Origin: Bacillota bacterium
GTDB taxonomy: Bacteria > Bacillota > Clostridia > Acetivibrionales > DSM-1351
Direction of reading: 5' to 3'
Assembly: GCA_023398105.1 (NCBI GenBank)
Contig: JAEWST010000097.1
Span: forward strand, 3,175-67,174
DNA length: 64,000 nt
In this document: in pieces, positions 30,600-40,610 of the stretch
Numbering within the stretch: position 1 is the stretch's first letter
How the letters are laid out: each line of letters starts with the position of its first letter
The notes under the pieces: generated by a model
Seen by the model: the letters and a program-made list of their open reading frames with translations, nothing else
Database searches by the model: none
What the model was told of the DNA's origin: nothing
Made by a program: the position numbers and the translations under genes

Positions 30600-33032
30600 A
30601 TGGATATTTTTATGGAAGAAAATATTAAAAACAAAAAATCTGGTTTAGGCATGATAATGTTTTTATACATGCTTGGAATTTTTATGGGTGCTATTGATAC
30701 AGGTATCGTAACACCCGCAAGAACAGTTATACAGTCTGGTCTAGGTGTTAATGACAAACTTGGCATATGGATGATTACTATTTTTACATTAGCGTATGCT
30801 GCATCTATTCCTATTTCTGGTAAAATTGCTGATAGAATTGGAAGAAAGCATGTTTATATCGTTTGTATTACTTTGTTTGGTGCAGGCTCTTTAATATGCG
30901 GTCTTTCTTCAAGCTTTAGTAGTTTCCCTATGTTGTTAACTGGTCGTGTTATTCAGGCCATCGGTGGCGGTGGAATTATGCCAATCGCTAATGCCGAGTT
31001 TGGAACTTCATTTCCAGAGGAAAAGCGTGGTATGGCTCTCGGACTTCTAGGTGGCGTTTATGGTTTAGCTAATATAATGGGTTCTTCTCTAGGTAGTGCT
31101 ATTCTTGATATCTTTGGTATAGAAAACTGGCAATTTTTATTTTATATTAATCTTCCAATTAGTGTAGTAATTATTGTTTTTGGAATTAAATTTTTGCCTG
31201 TTAATAAATCTACAGATAAACTAAAGAAGATTGATATTTGGGGTACATTTGTTATTCTAATTATGATTCTTTCAGTAATGTATGGCTTGAAGAACATAGA
31301 TTTCTTTAATTTTAGCGAATCATTTTCGAGTACATCTGTATATCCTTTTTTAATTTTATTTGTATTGCTTTTACCTGTTTTTATATTTATTGAAAAAAGA
31401 GCAGTTGACCCAATACTAAATCTTTCCTACTTTACAACACCAAAGATACTAATTACTTTGATTGTAGGCTTTCTTGTCGGAGTATGTATGATGGGAATGA
31501 TATTTGTTCCTCAATTTTCAGAAAATTCTTTAAGAATTGCTACTGGTAAAGGCGGATATTTTGTTACTATACTCGGAGTGTTTACAGCCATAGGAGCTCC
31601 AATGAGCGGCAAACTTGTAGATAAACATGGTGCAAAGATTGTTTTATTAGGGGGCTTTTCTGTATCCTTAATAGGCTCTGTTTTCCTTGCTTTTGTTGCT
31701 GTTCCGATGAGTAACTTGTTGACTGTTATTGTCAGTCTTGCATTGATTGGTACTGGTTTAGGCTTTGTTATGGGCTCACCGCTGAATTATATGATGCTTG
31801 GTAACACTAAAAAAGAGGAAGCCAACTCTGCACTTGCAACTCTTTCTCTTGTTAGATCAATAGGAACAGTTATCGCTCCATCAATTATGATTGGTTTCCT
31901 TGCTCAGGCTGGACTTGTTGCTCAGGATAACCTAATGAACATGCTTCCTAAGCCGACAGCACCAGAAATAAAACAGGCTGTAGAGCTTAATGAGACAGTT
32001 AATAAAATGAAAAGCGACCCTAATACGGGAAAAATGCTAGAAGGCGTTGATATTCCAGACCTAAGTAAAATGGGTGATATGAATTTTGATATGAGTAGCA
32101 GTGGTTCTCTTCCTGACGAGTTAGTGAAATCAATGCAATCTGCCGATGTAACAAATATTGTTGATAAGTCAAAAGAAATTGCAACATACATGATGGATAA
32201 AACTCTCCCTACTGCTATGAGTAAAGCTCAAGAAGGCGTTCAGAAGGGTATAGATGCAATGAGTCCTGGTATTAGTGGTATAGATACTGGAATCTCTCAA
32301 CTGAAAGAAGGTATTTCAGGCATGGACACAGGTATAACTGAAATGTCTAAGCCAATAAACGGTTTAACTCAAGCTCTTGATGGTATGAAAAAAGGAATTA
32401 GCCAGCAAGAAGCACTTATTAAGCAATTTACAAATGTATACAATCAGCTAACATCAAAAACTGCAAAAGTGCCTAGCGGTGCAACTATGCCAAGCGGTTC
32501 TACCATGCCAAGCGGTACTACCATGCCAAGCGGTACTGGGATGCCTAGCAGTGCTACCATGCCAAGTGGTGCTGGGATGCCAAATTCAACAGATATGCAA
32601 AAATATATGAAGGATCCAAACCTTCTAAAAACTGAAATAAACAAATTAACTGCTGCTAAGAATACTCTTAAAGCAGAGTATAACAAAACATTAGCCCAAA
32701 AAGAGGCTCTTGAAATGCAGATTGAGACTACTAAGCAAAAGCAGCAAGCAATGAAAAATAGCATATCCTCAATGGAACAGCAAAAAGTTAGTTTTAATGA
32801 AACTCTTACTAAGATGAAAGATTTAAAAGACAAGTATATACCTCAATCTTTTGAGCAATCTAAAACAGATTATTTTAAAGCTATAGAGGATATGAAACCT
32901 CAAATAGAGGATTCTTTCCAATCCACTTTGGGAAATGGTTTTAAACAAATGTATATTACAGTATCAATATTTAGTATTATTTCTATTTTGTTTTTAGTAT
33001 TTTACCGTGACCCAAAAAAGAGTTTAGAGTAA
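30600..33032 (+). CDS. MFS drug exporter (DHA2-like) with large extracytoplasmic insert
   Basis: The start is uncertain: ATG 30600, ATG 30612 or TTG 30585, none with a good RBS. From 30600 it encodes 810 residues. Residues about 15-425 form 13 membrane segments of the EmrB/QacA type, with GKIADRIGRKHVY after helix 2 and a motif C-like G-G-V-Y-G-L. About 350 residues then intervene before a final helix (MYITVSIFSIISILFLVFYR). The insert has a Met-rich segment, six degenerate MPSG(A/S/T)T repeats near 620-660, and long helical coiled-coil stretches. Control by the adjacent TetR is likely. Confidence 0.88.
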   Translation: MDIFMEENIKNKKSGLGMIMFLYMLGIFMGAIDTGIVTPARTVIQSGLGVNDKLGIWMITIFTLAYAASIPISGKIADRIGRKHVYIVCITLFGAGSLICGLSSSFSSFPMLLTGRVIQAIGGGGIMPIANAEFGTSFPEEKRGMALGLLGGVYGLANIMGSSLGSAILDIFGIENWQFLFYINLPISVVIIVFGIKFLPVNKSTDKLKKIDIWGTFVILIMILSVMYGLKNIDFFNFSESFSSTSVYPFLILFVLLLPVFIFIEKRAVDPILNLSYFTTPKILITLIVGFLVGVCMMGMIFVPQFSENSLRIATGKGGYFVTILGVFTAIGAPMSGKLVDKHGAKIVLLGGFSVSLIGSVFLAFVAVPMSNLLTVIVSLALIGTGLGFVMGSPLNYMMLGNTKKEEANSALATLSLVRSIGTVIAPSIMIGFLAQAGLVAQDNLMNMLPKPTAPEIKQAVELNETVNKMKSDPNTGKMLEGVDIPDLSKMGDMNFDMSSSGSLPDELVKSMQSADVTNIVDKSKEIATYMMDKTLPTAMSKAQEGVQKGIDAMSPGISGIDTGISQLKEGISGMDTGITEMSKPINGLTQALDGMKKGISQQEALIKQFTNVYNQLTSKTAKVPSGATMPSGSTMPSGTTMPSGTGMPSSATMPSGAGMPNSTDMQKYMKDPNLLKTEINKLTAAKNTLKAEYNKTLAQKEALEMQIETTKQKQQAMKNSISSMEQQKVSFNETLTKMKDLKDKYIPQSFEQSKTDYFKAIEDMKPQIEDSFQSTLGNGFKQMYITVSIFSIISILFLVFYRDPKKSLE

Positions 33033-33053
33033 AGTCAACTACTATCTGCTATC

Positions 33054-33097
33054 TAGCTCGAAAAAGCATCGTGTTCGTACAAAGTTTTTTCGAGCTA
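33054..33097. repeat. Repeat B copy 3
   Basis: TAGCTCGAAAAA...TTTTTTCGAGCTA with the shared middle GTGTTCGTACAAA. Confidence 0.75.
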
Positions 33098-33105
33098 GTT
33101 TAAGT

Positions 33106-33440
33106 GGCTGTTGCAAAACAAGAAAACTATATATCTACGAGTTAACTGCTTAAATAGTGCTCTCGTACAGTATATATCTATGGATTGTCCCAAATTTGAT
33201 GCTGAAATATTTGCTGCTCTTAAAAACAAGCACTTCCGCCAACCTATAACACAAGTCATCCAGTCTCGGGGTTATACTCACAGCTAAGTCCTGTCGCCGT
33301 GTCTGCTACAAAAATTTGTTCTTCACCTACTATTTCTAGCATCTATTTCTAATCTAGCTTCTCCATTGATATTTACCATACTCGCATACTATTTAAGCAA
33401 TAAGTCATCGGTATACAGAAATTGTTGTTTTGCAACAGCC
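33106..33440. mobile_element. Repeat F: 335-bp element with 16-bp terminal inverted repeats
   Basis: GGCTGTTGCAAAACAA at 33106-33121 and its exact reverse complement at 33425-33440. Such ends are known from IS1182-like elements. Inside, a 35-codon ORF (33180-33287, starting MDCPKFDAEIFAAL) may be a transposase leftover, but no catalytic motif is visible. It is probably non-autonomous. Confidence 0.7.
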
Positions 33441-33785
33441 CCTTATTTTATTACACTAATTTTTATTTGTAAATTTGAATAAAACTTCGAAATTTGAGGT
33501 ATTGAGCAAAACCAATCATTACTAATTTCTGATAATTATTTTGGCAATAAACCATTGATAATTCTCACGTACCGATAGACTTTTTATATATAAAAGCTGT
33601 AACACTAATAGTTTATTATTTCATATACTTTAAATATTTTCTTGACATAATACCATTTCCTTTCTCAAATAATATGAGTTGAGGTTACAAGTGTGAAATG
33701 TATTAAAAATACTAAATTGGAGGTGTCAAATCCATTGAATTAATTTCATGCCATTTTGTGTGGAATTTAGGAAATGGATATAATT
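33441..33785. other. Intergenic, with repeat C fragment and LysM-CAP leader
   Basis: TTTTGGCAATAAACCATTG near 33540 is a piece of repeat C without its end. Before the next gene, GGAGGTGTCAAATCC at 33719-33734 repeats the block seen at 30550. It is followed by a tiny TTG-AAT-TAA frame. Confidence 0.45.
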
Positions 33786-34397
33786 ATGAAAAAGAAAATA
33801 TTATTAGTGCTGATTATTCTTAGTTTGTGCATGGTAGAGGTTGCTGCTCAGACAACCTATACTGTAAAAGCTGGTGATAGCATATGGAAAATTGCCGTAA
33901 AGTACGAAACAGGTGTTAGTGAGATTTTAGCCAAGAATCCTCAAGTTAAAAATCCCAGTTTAATTTATCCTGGTCAAAAGCTTACAATTCCAGATCAAAG
34001 CAGTGTTAAAGCTCTAGAAGCTGAAGTAGTCAGATTGGTTAATATTGAAAGGTCTAAGAAAGGTCTGCAAGCTTTAAAAGCGGATTGGGAAATTTCAAGG
34101 GTAGCTAGGTATAAATCCCAAGATATGATTAATAAGAATTACTTTTCCCATACCTCTCCAACATACGGTTCGCCATTTAAAATGCTTGAGACTTTTGGAA
34201 TCAGATTTTCTTCAGCTGGTGAAAATATTGCCTATGGTCAGCAAACTCCAGCCGCAGTTATGAAGAGCTGGATGAACTCATCAGGCCACAGAGCAAATAT
34301 CTTGAGTCCCTCTTACACCCATATTGGTGTTGGACTTGCTAAAAAAAGCAATGGAGTATATTACTGGACACAAATGTTTACAAAACCTTTGAAGTAA
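33786..34397 (+). CDS. Secreted LysM-CAP (SCP/YkwD-like) protein
   Basis: 203 residues from the ATG at 33786, chosen because it gives a clean signal peptide (MKKKILLVLIILSLCMVEVAA). A LysM domain follows (about 22-66: YTVKAGDSIWKIAVKYETGV and NPSLIYPGQKLTIP). The CAP domain spans about 75-203 with FSHTSPTYGSPF, GENIAYG, SGHRANIL and HIGVGLAK. LysM binds peptidoglycan, so the protein is expected at the cell wall or spore cortex. It resembles SafA/YkwD-type proteins of spore formers. The CAP activity is unknown. Confidence 0.92.
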   Translation: MKKKILLVLIILSLCMVEVAAQTTYTVKAGDSIWKIAVKYETGVSEILAKNPQVKNPSLIYPGQKLTIPDQSSVKALEAEVVRLVNIERSKKGLQALKADWEISRVARYKSQDMINKNYFSHTSPTYGSPFKMLETFGIRFSSAGENIAYGQQTPAAVMKSWMNSSGHRANILSPSYTHIGVGLAKKSNGVYYWTQMFTKPLK

Positions 34398-34416
34398 ACA
34401 AATAACCTAACTCAAT

Positions 34417-34468
34417 AAAATAGTAGCTAATGTCTATATAAAAGTAGATGTTGGTTACTATTTTTTTA
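34417..34468 (+). terminator. Terminator of the LysM-CAP gene
   Basis: AAAATAGTAGCTAATGTCT pairs with AGATGTTGGTTACTATTTT, with G-U pairs, and seven T follow. Confidence 0.8.
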
Positions 34469-34469
34469 T

Positions 34470-35005
34470 TTTCATAAATTTTTCAACTTACCTTTACTGT
34501 CTCAACCTATAATACTAAAATGCATTAAGTTGCACCAAGTATGTTTTATAGTTGATATATTCGCTGAATTTATTAACACATTTTTCTATTGGTTGACATA
34601 ATATGTTGGTGTATGTTATTATTCTACTATACTTTCTAGGGCTAATACCTTTTTTCACAAAACCAGATAATCTACTTATTCATACTCCTATACTAATTCA
34701 AGCAACTATTTCGGCAACAAACCATTGATAAATCTCCTGCACCCATAGATTTTCTAGGGGTGAAAGTTGAGTTATTTTATTATTATTCACTCAACTTTTG
34801 TAGTTCAAAATTTTAGGTGTTTATTTTAAAATCAAGTCTCGCAATTTTTAGACGTGTAACTAAATGATATATAGACATGAACCATTAGAAATCACTTGCT
34901 AGTGTTTGTCTAAGATGAGAGATATTTTAGGTAAAAAAAGACCATTTTATGCTTTTCAAATGTTTTATGTAAACTTATTATTTCTGTTTAGCAAGGAGGT
35001 TTTCT
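34470..35005. other. Intergenic region with repeat C pieces
   Basis: The right half of repeat C is at 34691-34773, and a left end (ACTCAACTTTTGTAGTTC) follows at about 34788. The last 130 bases form the leader of the GHL10 gene, with AGCAAGGAGGT as RBS. No ORF was found. Confidence 0.5.
34691..34773. repeat. Repeat C, right half
   Basis: ACTAATTCAAGCAACTATT, TCGGCAACAAACCATTGATA, and the end GGTGAAAGTTGAGTTA. Confidence 0.75.
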
Positions 35006-37183
35006 ATGATTAAAAATAATATTCTTCGCATAACTACAGCTACTGTGCTATTGTTAGCAATAACTATATTATCAATGCCTGTAAATGTTTTTGCAGCAGC
35101 ATGGGACCCATATTCACAATATATACCTAGCTCTACTCCTATTACAAAAAGTCATCTTCGTGCTGTATGGATTAGTACAGTTATAAACTTAGATTGGCCT
35201 TCTGCACAAACTAAGGCTATTGTTAATGATTCACAGCGAATTCAAAAGACTAAAGAAGAACTCATTAAACTTTTAGATAAAGCTGTTGATAATAATATGA
35301 ATGCTGTTTTTTTACAGGTTCGCTCAGCCAGCGATGCCATTTATAACTCAAAGCTTGTGCCTTGGTCAAGCTATTTGACAGGTACTCTTGGCAAAAACCC
35401 TGGCTTTGATCCGCTTCAATTTGCAATAGATGAAGCACACAAAAGGAATCTTGAATTACATGCATGGTTTAATCCATATCGTGTTTCAATGAATACCAGT
35501 GCCAGCACCATTGCTTCTCTAAACGTAGCTAAAAGCGTTTATAAAGAGCATCCTGAATGGATTAAAGTTGCAAACAACAGATTTGTCGTAGACCCCGGTA
35601 TTCCCGAAGCAAGAAAATGGGTAGAGGATTGTGTCATGGAGGTTGTAAATAATTATGACATTGATGGTGTTCACTTTGACGATTACTTTTATTATGAAGC
35701 TGTAACAAACGAAATGGGCGATTATGCAACATATCAAAAATATAATAATGGGCAATTCTCTAACAAGGCTGATTGGAGAAGAAATAACACCTATCTCTTG
35801 ATTAAAGAACTGTCAGCAAAAATTTCTTCTGCAAAGAGCTGGGTAAAATTTGGTGTCAGCCCTTCAGCTATATGGAGAAATAAGAAAGATGACTCTGCAG
35901 GTTCAAATACAACCTCCTCATATACAAACTATGATAAATGCTATGCAGATACAAAGAAGTGGGTTGACGAGGAACTAATTGACTATATAAATCCACAGAT
36001 ATATTTCACTTATGCAAACCCTGCAGCACCCTATGGTGAGCTTGTTACTTGGTGGGCAAACCTAGTTAAAGGCAAAAATGTACATCTCTATATAGGTCAG
36101 GCATTATATAGGATAAATGAAGTAAGTGCTAATGATAAAGACTTTTCTGTAAATAATGGTGTTCCTGAGCTAACTCGGCAGCTAAAACAGAATACGACAA
36201 TGCCCCAAGTAAACGGCAGTATTATGTTTAGAGTAAATTATTTATTCACCAGCGGTACTCAACCCTTTGTAACTGTACTAAAAAATGATTTATGGGCTAC
36301 TAAAACATTGGTACCCGTAATGCCGTGGAAGGGCGGAAAAGCTCCTGCTGCTCCTACAAACGGCTCAATCAGTACTGTCTCAAACGGTACAAAAATAACC
36401 TGGAAGGATAATGACAGCACTACTTCCTACTATGCTGTATATAGATTTTTAAATAGTGAGTCAATAAATATAAAATCAGACAGCAGTGCAAAGCATTTGC
36501 TTTCAACAGTAAGAAAAACTACCAATGTCACTCAGGAATTTATAGATAATTCGAGAAGCTCTCTTAATGGTGCAGTTTACGTTGTTACTGCCTTAGACAG
36601 ACTTCACAATGAAAGTAGTCTACTAAAAATAGGCTATTCCTCAAAGTACTTCAAAGACGTTGGGCAAAATGTATCTTGGGCAATTGACCATATAGACAAA
36701 CTTTATGACAATAACATTGTTTCAGGTGTGGGCAACGGGTATTATCTGCCTAATAATAACAGCATACGTGGAGACTTTATCCTGATGCTTATGAAAACTT
36801 TAAATTTAAAAGCTGAATTCAGTGACAATTTTTCTGATGTTCCAGAAAACTCATATTACTACAATGCCGTAGGAGCTGCAAAAGCACTTGGAATTACCAG
36901 CGGTACAGGCAATAATAAATTTGAACCCAAAAGCAATTTAACAAGACAGGACATGATGGTTCAGGTCTATAAAGCAATGAAAATAGCAGAAATTCCGCTT
37001 ATTGAAGCAGATGTTTCGGAATTAAGCAAATTTACCGACAGCTCTCAGATAAGTAATTATGCAAAAGAAGCTATAGCTACACTAGTTAAAAACGGATACA
37101 TCAGCGGTTCTGGAAACAAGATAAACCCAAAGGGCTTAACAACAAGAGCTGAAATAGCAGCTGTGCTGTCAAAGTTAATATAA
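35006..37183 (+). CDS. GHL10-family glycosyl hydrolase-like protein with three SLH domains
   Basis: 725 residues with RBS AAGGAGG. The signal peptide is about 1-31. The GHL10 (DUF187) domain at about 45-430 has RAVWISTVINLDWPS, NAVFLQVRSASDAIYNS, LHAWFNPYR and DGVHFDDYFYYE. A beta-sandwich linker of FN3 type is near 445-540. Three SLH repeats span about 548-725 (YFKDVGQNVSWAIDHIDKL, FSDVPENSYYYNAVGAAKAL, FTDSSQISNYAKEAI), each with a downstream TR-E/Q segment. It should be held at the cell surface through secondary cell-wall polymers. The substrate is unknown, though relatives act on cell-wall glycans. Confidence 0.93.
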   Translation: MIKNNILRITTATVLLLAITILSMPVNVFAAAWDPYSQYIPSSTPITKSHLRAVWISTVINLDWPSAQTKAIVNDSQRIQKTKEELIKLLDKAVDNNMNAVFLQVRSASDAIYNSKLVPWSSYLTGTLGKNPGFDPLQFAIDEAHKRNLELHAWFNPYRVSMNTSASTIASLNVAKSVYKEHPEWIKVANNRFVVDPGIPEARKWVEDCVMEVVNNYDIDGVHFDDYFYYEAVTNEMGDYATYQKYNNGQFSNKADWRRNNTYLLIKELSAKISSAKSWVKFGVSPSAIWRNKKDDSAGSNTTSSYTNYDKCYADTKKWVDEELIDYINPQIYFTYANPAAPYGELVTWWANLVKGKNVHLYIGQALYRINEVSANDKDFSVNNGVPELTRQLKQNTTMPQVNGSIMFRVNYLFTSGTQPFVTVLKNDLWATKTLVPVMPWKGGKAPAAPTNGSISTVSNGTKITWKDNDSTTSYYAVYRFLNSESINIKSDSSAKHLLSTVRKTTNVTQEFIDNSRSSLNGAVYVVTALDRLHNESSLLKIGYSSKYFKDVGQNVSWAIDHIDKLYDNNIVSGVGNGYYLPNNNSIRGDFILMLMKTLNLKAEFSDNFSDVPENSYYYNAVGAAKALGITSGTGNNKFEPKSNLTRQDMMVQVYKAMKIAEIPLIEADVSELSKFTDSSQISNYAKEAIATLVKNGYISGSGNKINPKGLTTRAEIAAVLSKLI

Positions 37184-37226
37184 AACACCACTGCTTTGCA
37201 GTTTAATATTGTTTGCTGAACGGCAT

Positions 37227-37260
37227 AAAACCAAGACTATGTATTTCTAACCTTGGTTTT
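37227..37260. terminator. Shared bidirectional terminator
   Basis: AAAACCAAG and CTTGGTTTT form a 9-bp stem between two convergent genes. It overlaps the stop codon of the PBP gene. Confidence 0.75.
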
Positions 37261-38677
37261 ATTCTTTATACTTTCCAAAGTAATTGCTCATAACCCTAGA
37301 TGATATTTTTGCTGCGGCAACACCACCATAGCCGCCTTCCTCAACAATAACTGCTATTGCAATTTCAGGTTTTTTGTATGGTGCAAAGCCTATAAACCAG
37401 CTATGAGGGGTTTTGCTTTCTATGTTCTGAGCTGTACCGGTTTTCCCACAAACCTGGATTCCTCTCACTTGTGCTCTAGTACCAGTTCCTTTTGAAACTA
37501 CATCCCTCATGTAGCTTTTAATTTCATCAGCATATTGGGGTTTGGTAGTTTCTCCAATGGAGGACATATTTAAGCCCTGAATCATATTTCCGCTATAATC
37601 TGTAACCTTGTTTATAAGTGTTGGTCTCATCATAACTCCATCATTCGCTATAGTCTGAGCTACCAAAGCCATCTGAATAGGTGTCGCCAACACTTCTGCC
37701 TGCCCAAATCCACTTTGAGCTAAATTTCCCTTTTCATTGGATTTATACTTAGGAAATCTGCTGTTATCTATAATTATCCCTTCTGCAGGAATGTCTTTAT
37801 TAAATCTAAACTTCTCAGCTGTTTTTATCAGCTTACCTTCAAGTCTAATACCCAAATCTGCAAAAAATAAATTGCTAGACTTTATCATTGCCTGTCCTAA
37901 GTTAATTTTACCCATAGCTTTTCCTTTATCATTGCTAAGAGTATATCCTCCGCCTAAATCCAGCTTACCAGTATCGTTATAAGATTCTTTTATAACTCCA
38001 GCTATATTTTCAAGTGCACTAATTCCAGTAACAACCTTAAAGGTAGAGCCAGGTGCATAAAGCCCAGAAACTGCTCTATTCAAAAGCGGTCTATGCTCAT
38101 TTTCATTTAATGACTCCCAAATATCACTTAGGTTGTTCGGGTTATAGGACGGTTTTGAAACCATTGCTAATATTTCTCCTGTTTCAACCTTTAGTACAAC
38201 TACAGAGCCTCTAAAATCTCCCAAAGCACTATAAGCCGTCTTTTGTAAATCATAGTCTAGTGTGGTATATACGTCATTACCCTTTTTGTCTACTTTCTTA
38301 AATCCATTACCTGCCCATGCTAGAAATGAAGTAGAAATATTACTGGACAAATGACTATCATACAAATTTTCCAAGCCGGTTATTCCATATCGTTCATCAT
38401 AGTACCCCAAGATATGTGCTGTAGCAGCACCACCCTGATATATGCGTTTATATCCATTTCCTACTTTTTTACTTAATGATAATTCTTTACCTGTCCTATC
38501 ATGTATAGTTCCTCTGACAACCTTATTTCTAACATCCCACATTCTTCTGTTATCAGGTCTTGCTACAATATTTGGACCTTTAATCAATGTGAAATATGAT
38601 AGATAGCCCATCAAAACAATGAATACTATTAGAAAAACTACCATGACCCGCTTTATATTAGTGGTTAAATTATTCAT
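37259..38677 (-). CDS. Penicillin-binding protein, PbpA-type transpeptidase
   Basis: 472 residues from the ATG at 38677; the longer frame adds 16 codons, and an AGGTGG lies about 15 bases before the ATG. One N-terminal membrane anchor (about 9-30) is followed by the transpeptidase domain. The active-site Ser motif is APGSTFKV, then SSNLFF, and KTGTAQN near the C-terminus. The family dimerisation domain is short. Together with the FtsW-like gene behind the FHA gene, it forms a cognate glycosyltransferase-transpeptidase pair for peptidoglycan synthesis. Confidence 0.93.
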   Translation of the reverse strand: MNNLTTNIKRVMVVFLIVFIVLMGYLSYFTLIKGPNIVARPDNRRMWDVRNKVVRGTIHDRTGKELSLSKKVGNGYKRIYQGGAATAHILGYYDERYGITGLENLYDSHLSSNISTSFLAWAGNGFKKVDKKGNDVYTTLDYDLQKTAYSALGDFRGSVVVLKVETGEILAMVSKPSYNPNNLSDIWESLNENEHRPLLNRAVSGLYAPGSTFKVVTGISALENIAGVIKESYNDTGKLDLGGGYTLSNDKGKAMGKINLGQAMIKSSNLFFADLGIRLEGKLIKTAEKFRFNKDIPAEGIIIDNSRFPKYKSNEKGNLAQSGFGQAEVLATPIQMALVAQTIANDGVMMRPTLINKVTDYSGNMIQGLNMSSIGETTKPQYADEIKSYMRDVVSKGTGTRAQVRGIQVCGKTGTAQNIESKTPHSWFIGFAPYKKPEIAIAVIVEEGGYGGVAAAKISSRVMSNYFGKYKE

Positions 38678-38777
38678 ATTAGTTATATATACCCACCTCG
38701 ACTTTTTTATTAATATTGCCGTCACATTTTATGAACCATGGATGATCTTTCTTCGCACAGTGAAGAACATCAAAATA

Positions 38778-39989
38778 TTATTGCCCTTCAATTTCATCAC
38801 CTTCTGAAACCTTTTGTATTATACCCAGTGCTAGAAAACTAATTACTAAAGAAGTTCCACCATGGCTCACAAAAGGGAGAGTTATACCCGTCAAAGGAAT
38901 AAAACCTGTCACTCCACCTACAATTACCAAGGTTTGAGTAGCAATCATTACACTCAATCCTGAAGTTAAGAGTTTTGTGAAATTATTTTCAGCATGAATT
39001 GCACTTCTGATAGATCGATAAAATAGTAAAAAGTGCAATATCAAAATAGCAAACCCCATTAATAGACCCATTTCCTCACAAATAACAGAGAAAATAAAAT
39101 CAGATTCATTTACAGCTACATATTCAGGGTTTCCCCTTCCAAGCCCTCTCCCGAAAAAACCTCCCATAGCTATAGCATACATAGACTGAACTACTTGATA
39201 GCTTTCATTATAGACATATGACCAGGGATTCCACCAAATCATAATTCTCCTTCGGATATGACTAAACATAGCATAGCTAGCTCCCCCTCCTACCGAGAAC
39301 AAACCTAAAGAAATCAGTACATACTGCATTTTTGATGTGGCAAGGTATACCATTGTAACTGCAATAGCAAATATTATCAGTGCTGTTCCAAGATCCTTTT
39401 GGATAACCATGAAGCCTAAAGCAATTCCTATTACCGCACATGGTTCAATAAGTTGCTTTCTTGAGCAAATATCAGAAAGGGCTGAAGCTACATAGAGTAT
39501 CAGAAATATTTTACCAAACTCAGAGGGCTGGAATCCAATTGGACCAATTTTCACCCAGTTTTTTGCACCTAATATTTCTACTCCAAAAAAAGTGGCCATT
39601 GACATAAATATTATGGTTGCCGCTAAAAAGAGATATCTATATTTAGAAAACTTAATTATTCCTTTTTTTAGATATAGAACTATAAACAAAAAAAGCAAAA
39701 TTCCTAATACAAGCCATACTAACTGTTTTGTAGCTATAGTTTTATTTAATCTAAACAGCATTATAAGACCTATTGAGCATAAAGATATAGCTAATAAAAA
39801 TATAAGCCTATCTCCCATTGGATAATATTTTCTTAGTACCCAGGTAGTCAGACATATTATCACAAACAATACTGTGAAGAAAACCCCAGCCAATGCATCT
39901 ATTGGACTCTTTAAAAGAGCAAGATTCAAAAAGCCAAGAAAAACAAATAAATATATAAATAACTGAAGAGCTCTTATACTTTTTATCAT
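38778..39989 (-). CDS. FtsW/RodA/SpoVE-family peptidoglycan glycosyltransferase
   Basis: 403 residues with ten or so membrane segments. SEDS landmarks are GAKNWVKIGPIGFQPSEF, the following long loop with YQVVQSMYAIAMGGFFGRGLGRG, and FIPLTGITLPFVSHGGTSL. AGGAG lies about 12 bases before the ATG. The 100-base gap to the PBP gene contains a fragment resembling repeat C (TTATGAACCATGGATG). Division or sporulation use cannot be told apart. Confidence 0.95.
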   Translation of the reverse strand: MIKSIRALQLFIYLFVFLGFLNLALLKSPIDALAGVFFTVLFVIICLTTWVLRKYYPMGDRLIFLLAISLCSIGLIMLFRLNKTIATKQLVWLVLGILLFLFIVLYLKKGIIKFSKYRYLFLAATIIFMSMATFFGVEILGAKNWVKIGPIGFQPSEFGKIFLILYVASALSDICSRKQLIEPCAVIGIALGFMVIQKDLGTALIIFAIAVTMVYLATSKMQYVLISLGLFSVGGGASYAMFSHIRRRIMIWWNPWSYVYNESYQVVQSMYAIAMGGFFGRGLGRGNPEYVAVNESDFIFSVICEEMGLLMGFAILILHFLLFYRSIRSAIHAENNFTKLLTSGLSVMIATQTLVIVGGVTGFIPLTGITLPFVSHGGTSLVISFLALGIIQKVSEGDEIEGQ

Positions 39990-40125
39990 TATAAACCATC
40001 ACTCCTGCTTCAAAAAGACTACAATATTGCTTTAATATAAATATTCATTACTAGGGTCTGCACCTTTAACAATTCTTTTATATATATAACTCAACTTTAC
40101 AACATAAAAAACCTATTAATTCTAT

Positions 40126-40575
40126 CTACTCATCATCTAGAACCACAAGAACAGTCTGAGAAATCCTTATTTCATCATCAGGCTGTAAGTTTTTTTTATC
40201 TACTCTAACTCCATTTATAAAAGTGCCATTTGTAGATTTTAAGTCTTCAAGCATATATCTACCATCTTCAAAATATATTTGAGCGTGATAGCCTGATACC
40301 GATTGTGATGGAAGAACCATTTGATTTGACTCGTTCCTGCCTATTGAGATTTTGCTTCCTATTGGTATGCTATCACCAGCAATAAAGCTGCCCCCATCGC
40401 CTGAATACTCAAGTCTAAGTTTCCAGCCTAGATTTTTCCCACCCTTTATCCCACTTCTTTTTACATCCTTGGACATGATTTTCAAGGCCTGTAGTATTAT
40501 AATAAATATAACTATTACCAGTAGTACTTTAAACACTACTGATAGAAAGCTCATATCTAAAATGTTAATTTTCAT
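40126..40575 (-). CDS. Membrane-anchored FHA-domain protein
   Basis: 149 residues. An N-terminal membrane segment (about 9-31) is followed by a linker and a C-terminal FHA domain (about 60-145). Its phosphothreonine-binding features are intact: ISIGRNESNQMVLPSQSVSG with HAQI, then DLKSTNGTFINGVRV. FHA genes beside ftsW and pbpA recur in Gram-positive clusters where a Ser/Thr kinase tunes wall synthesis. No kinase or PP2C gene is within this window. The operon order here is FHA, FtsW, PBP. Confidence 0.9.
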   Translation of the reverse strand: MKINILDMSFLSVVFKVLLVIVIFIIILQALKIMSKDVKRSGIKGGKNLGWKLRLEYSGDGGSFIAGDSIPIGSKISIGRNESNQMVLPSQSVSGYHAQIYFEDGRYMLEDLKSTNGTFINGVRVDKKNLQPDDEIRISQTVLVVLDDE

Positions 40576-40610
40576 AGTTCACCCACATTTTTCTACGTTT
40601 TGGATTAATT

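Noticed and set aside
32444..32833. Minus-strand ORF with repeated PLGMV
   Set aside because: It is the shadow of the MPSG repeats of the exporter.
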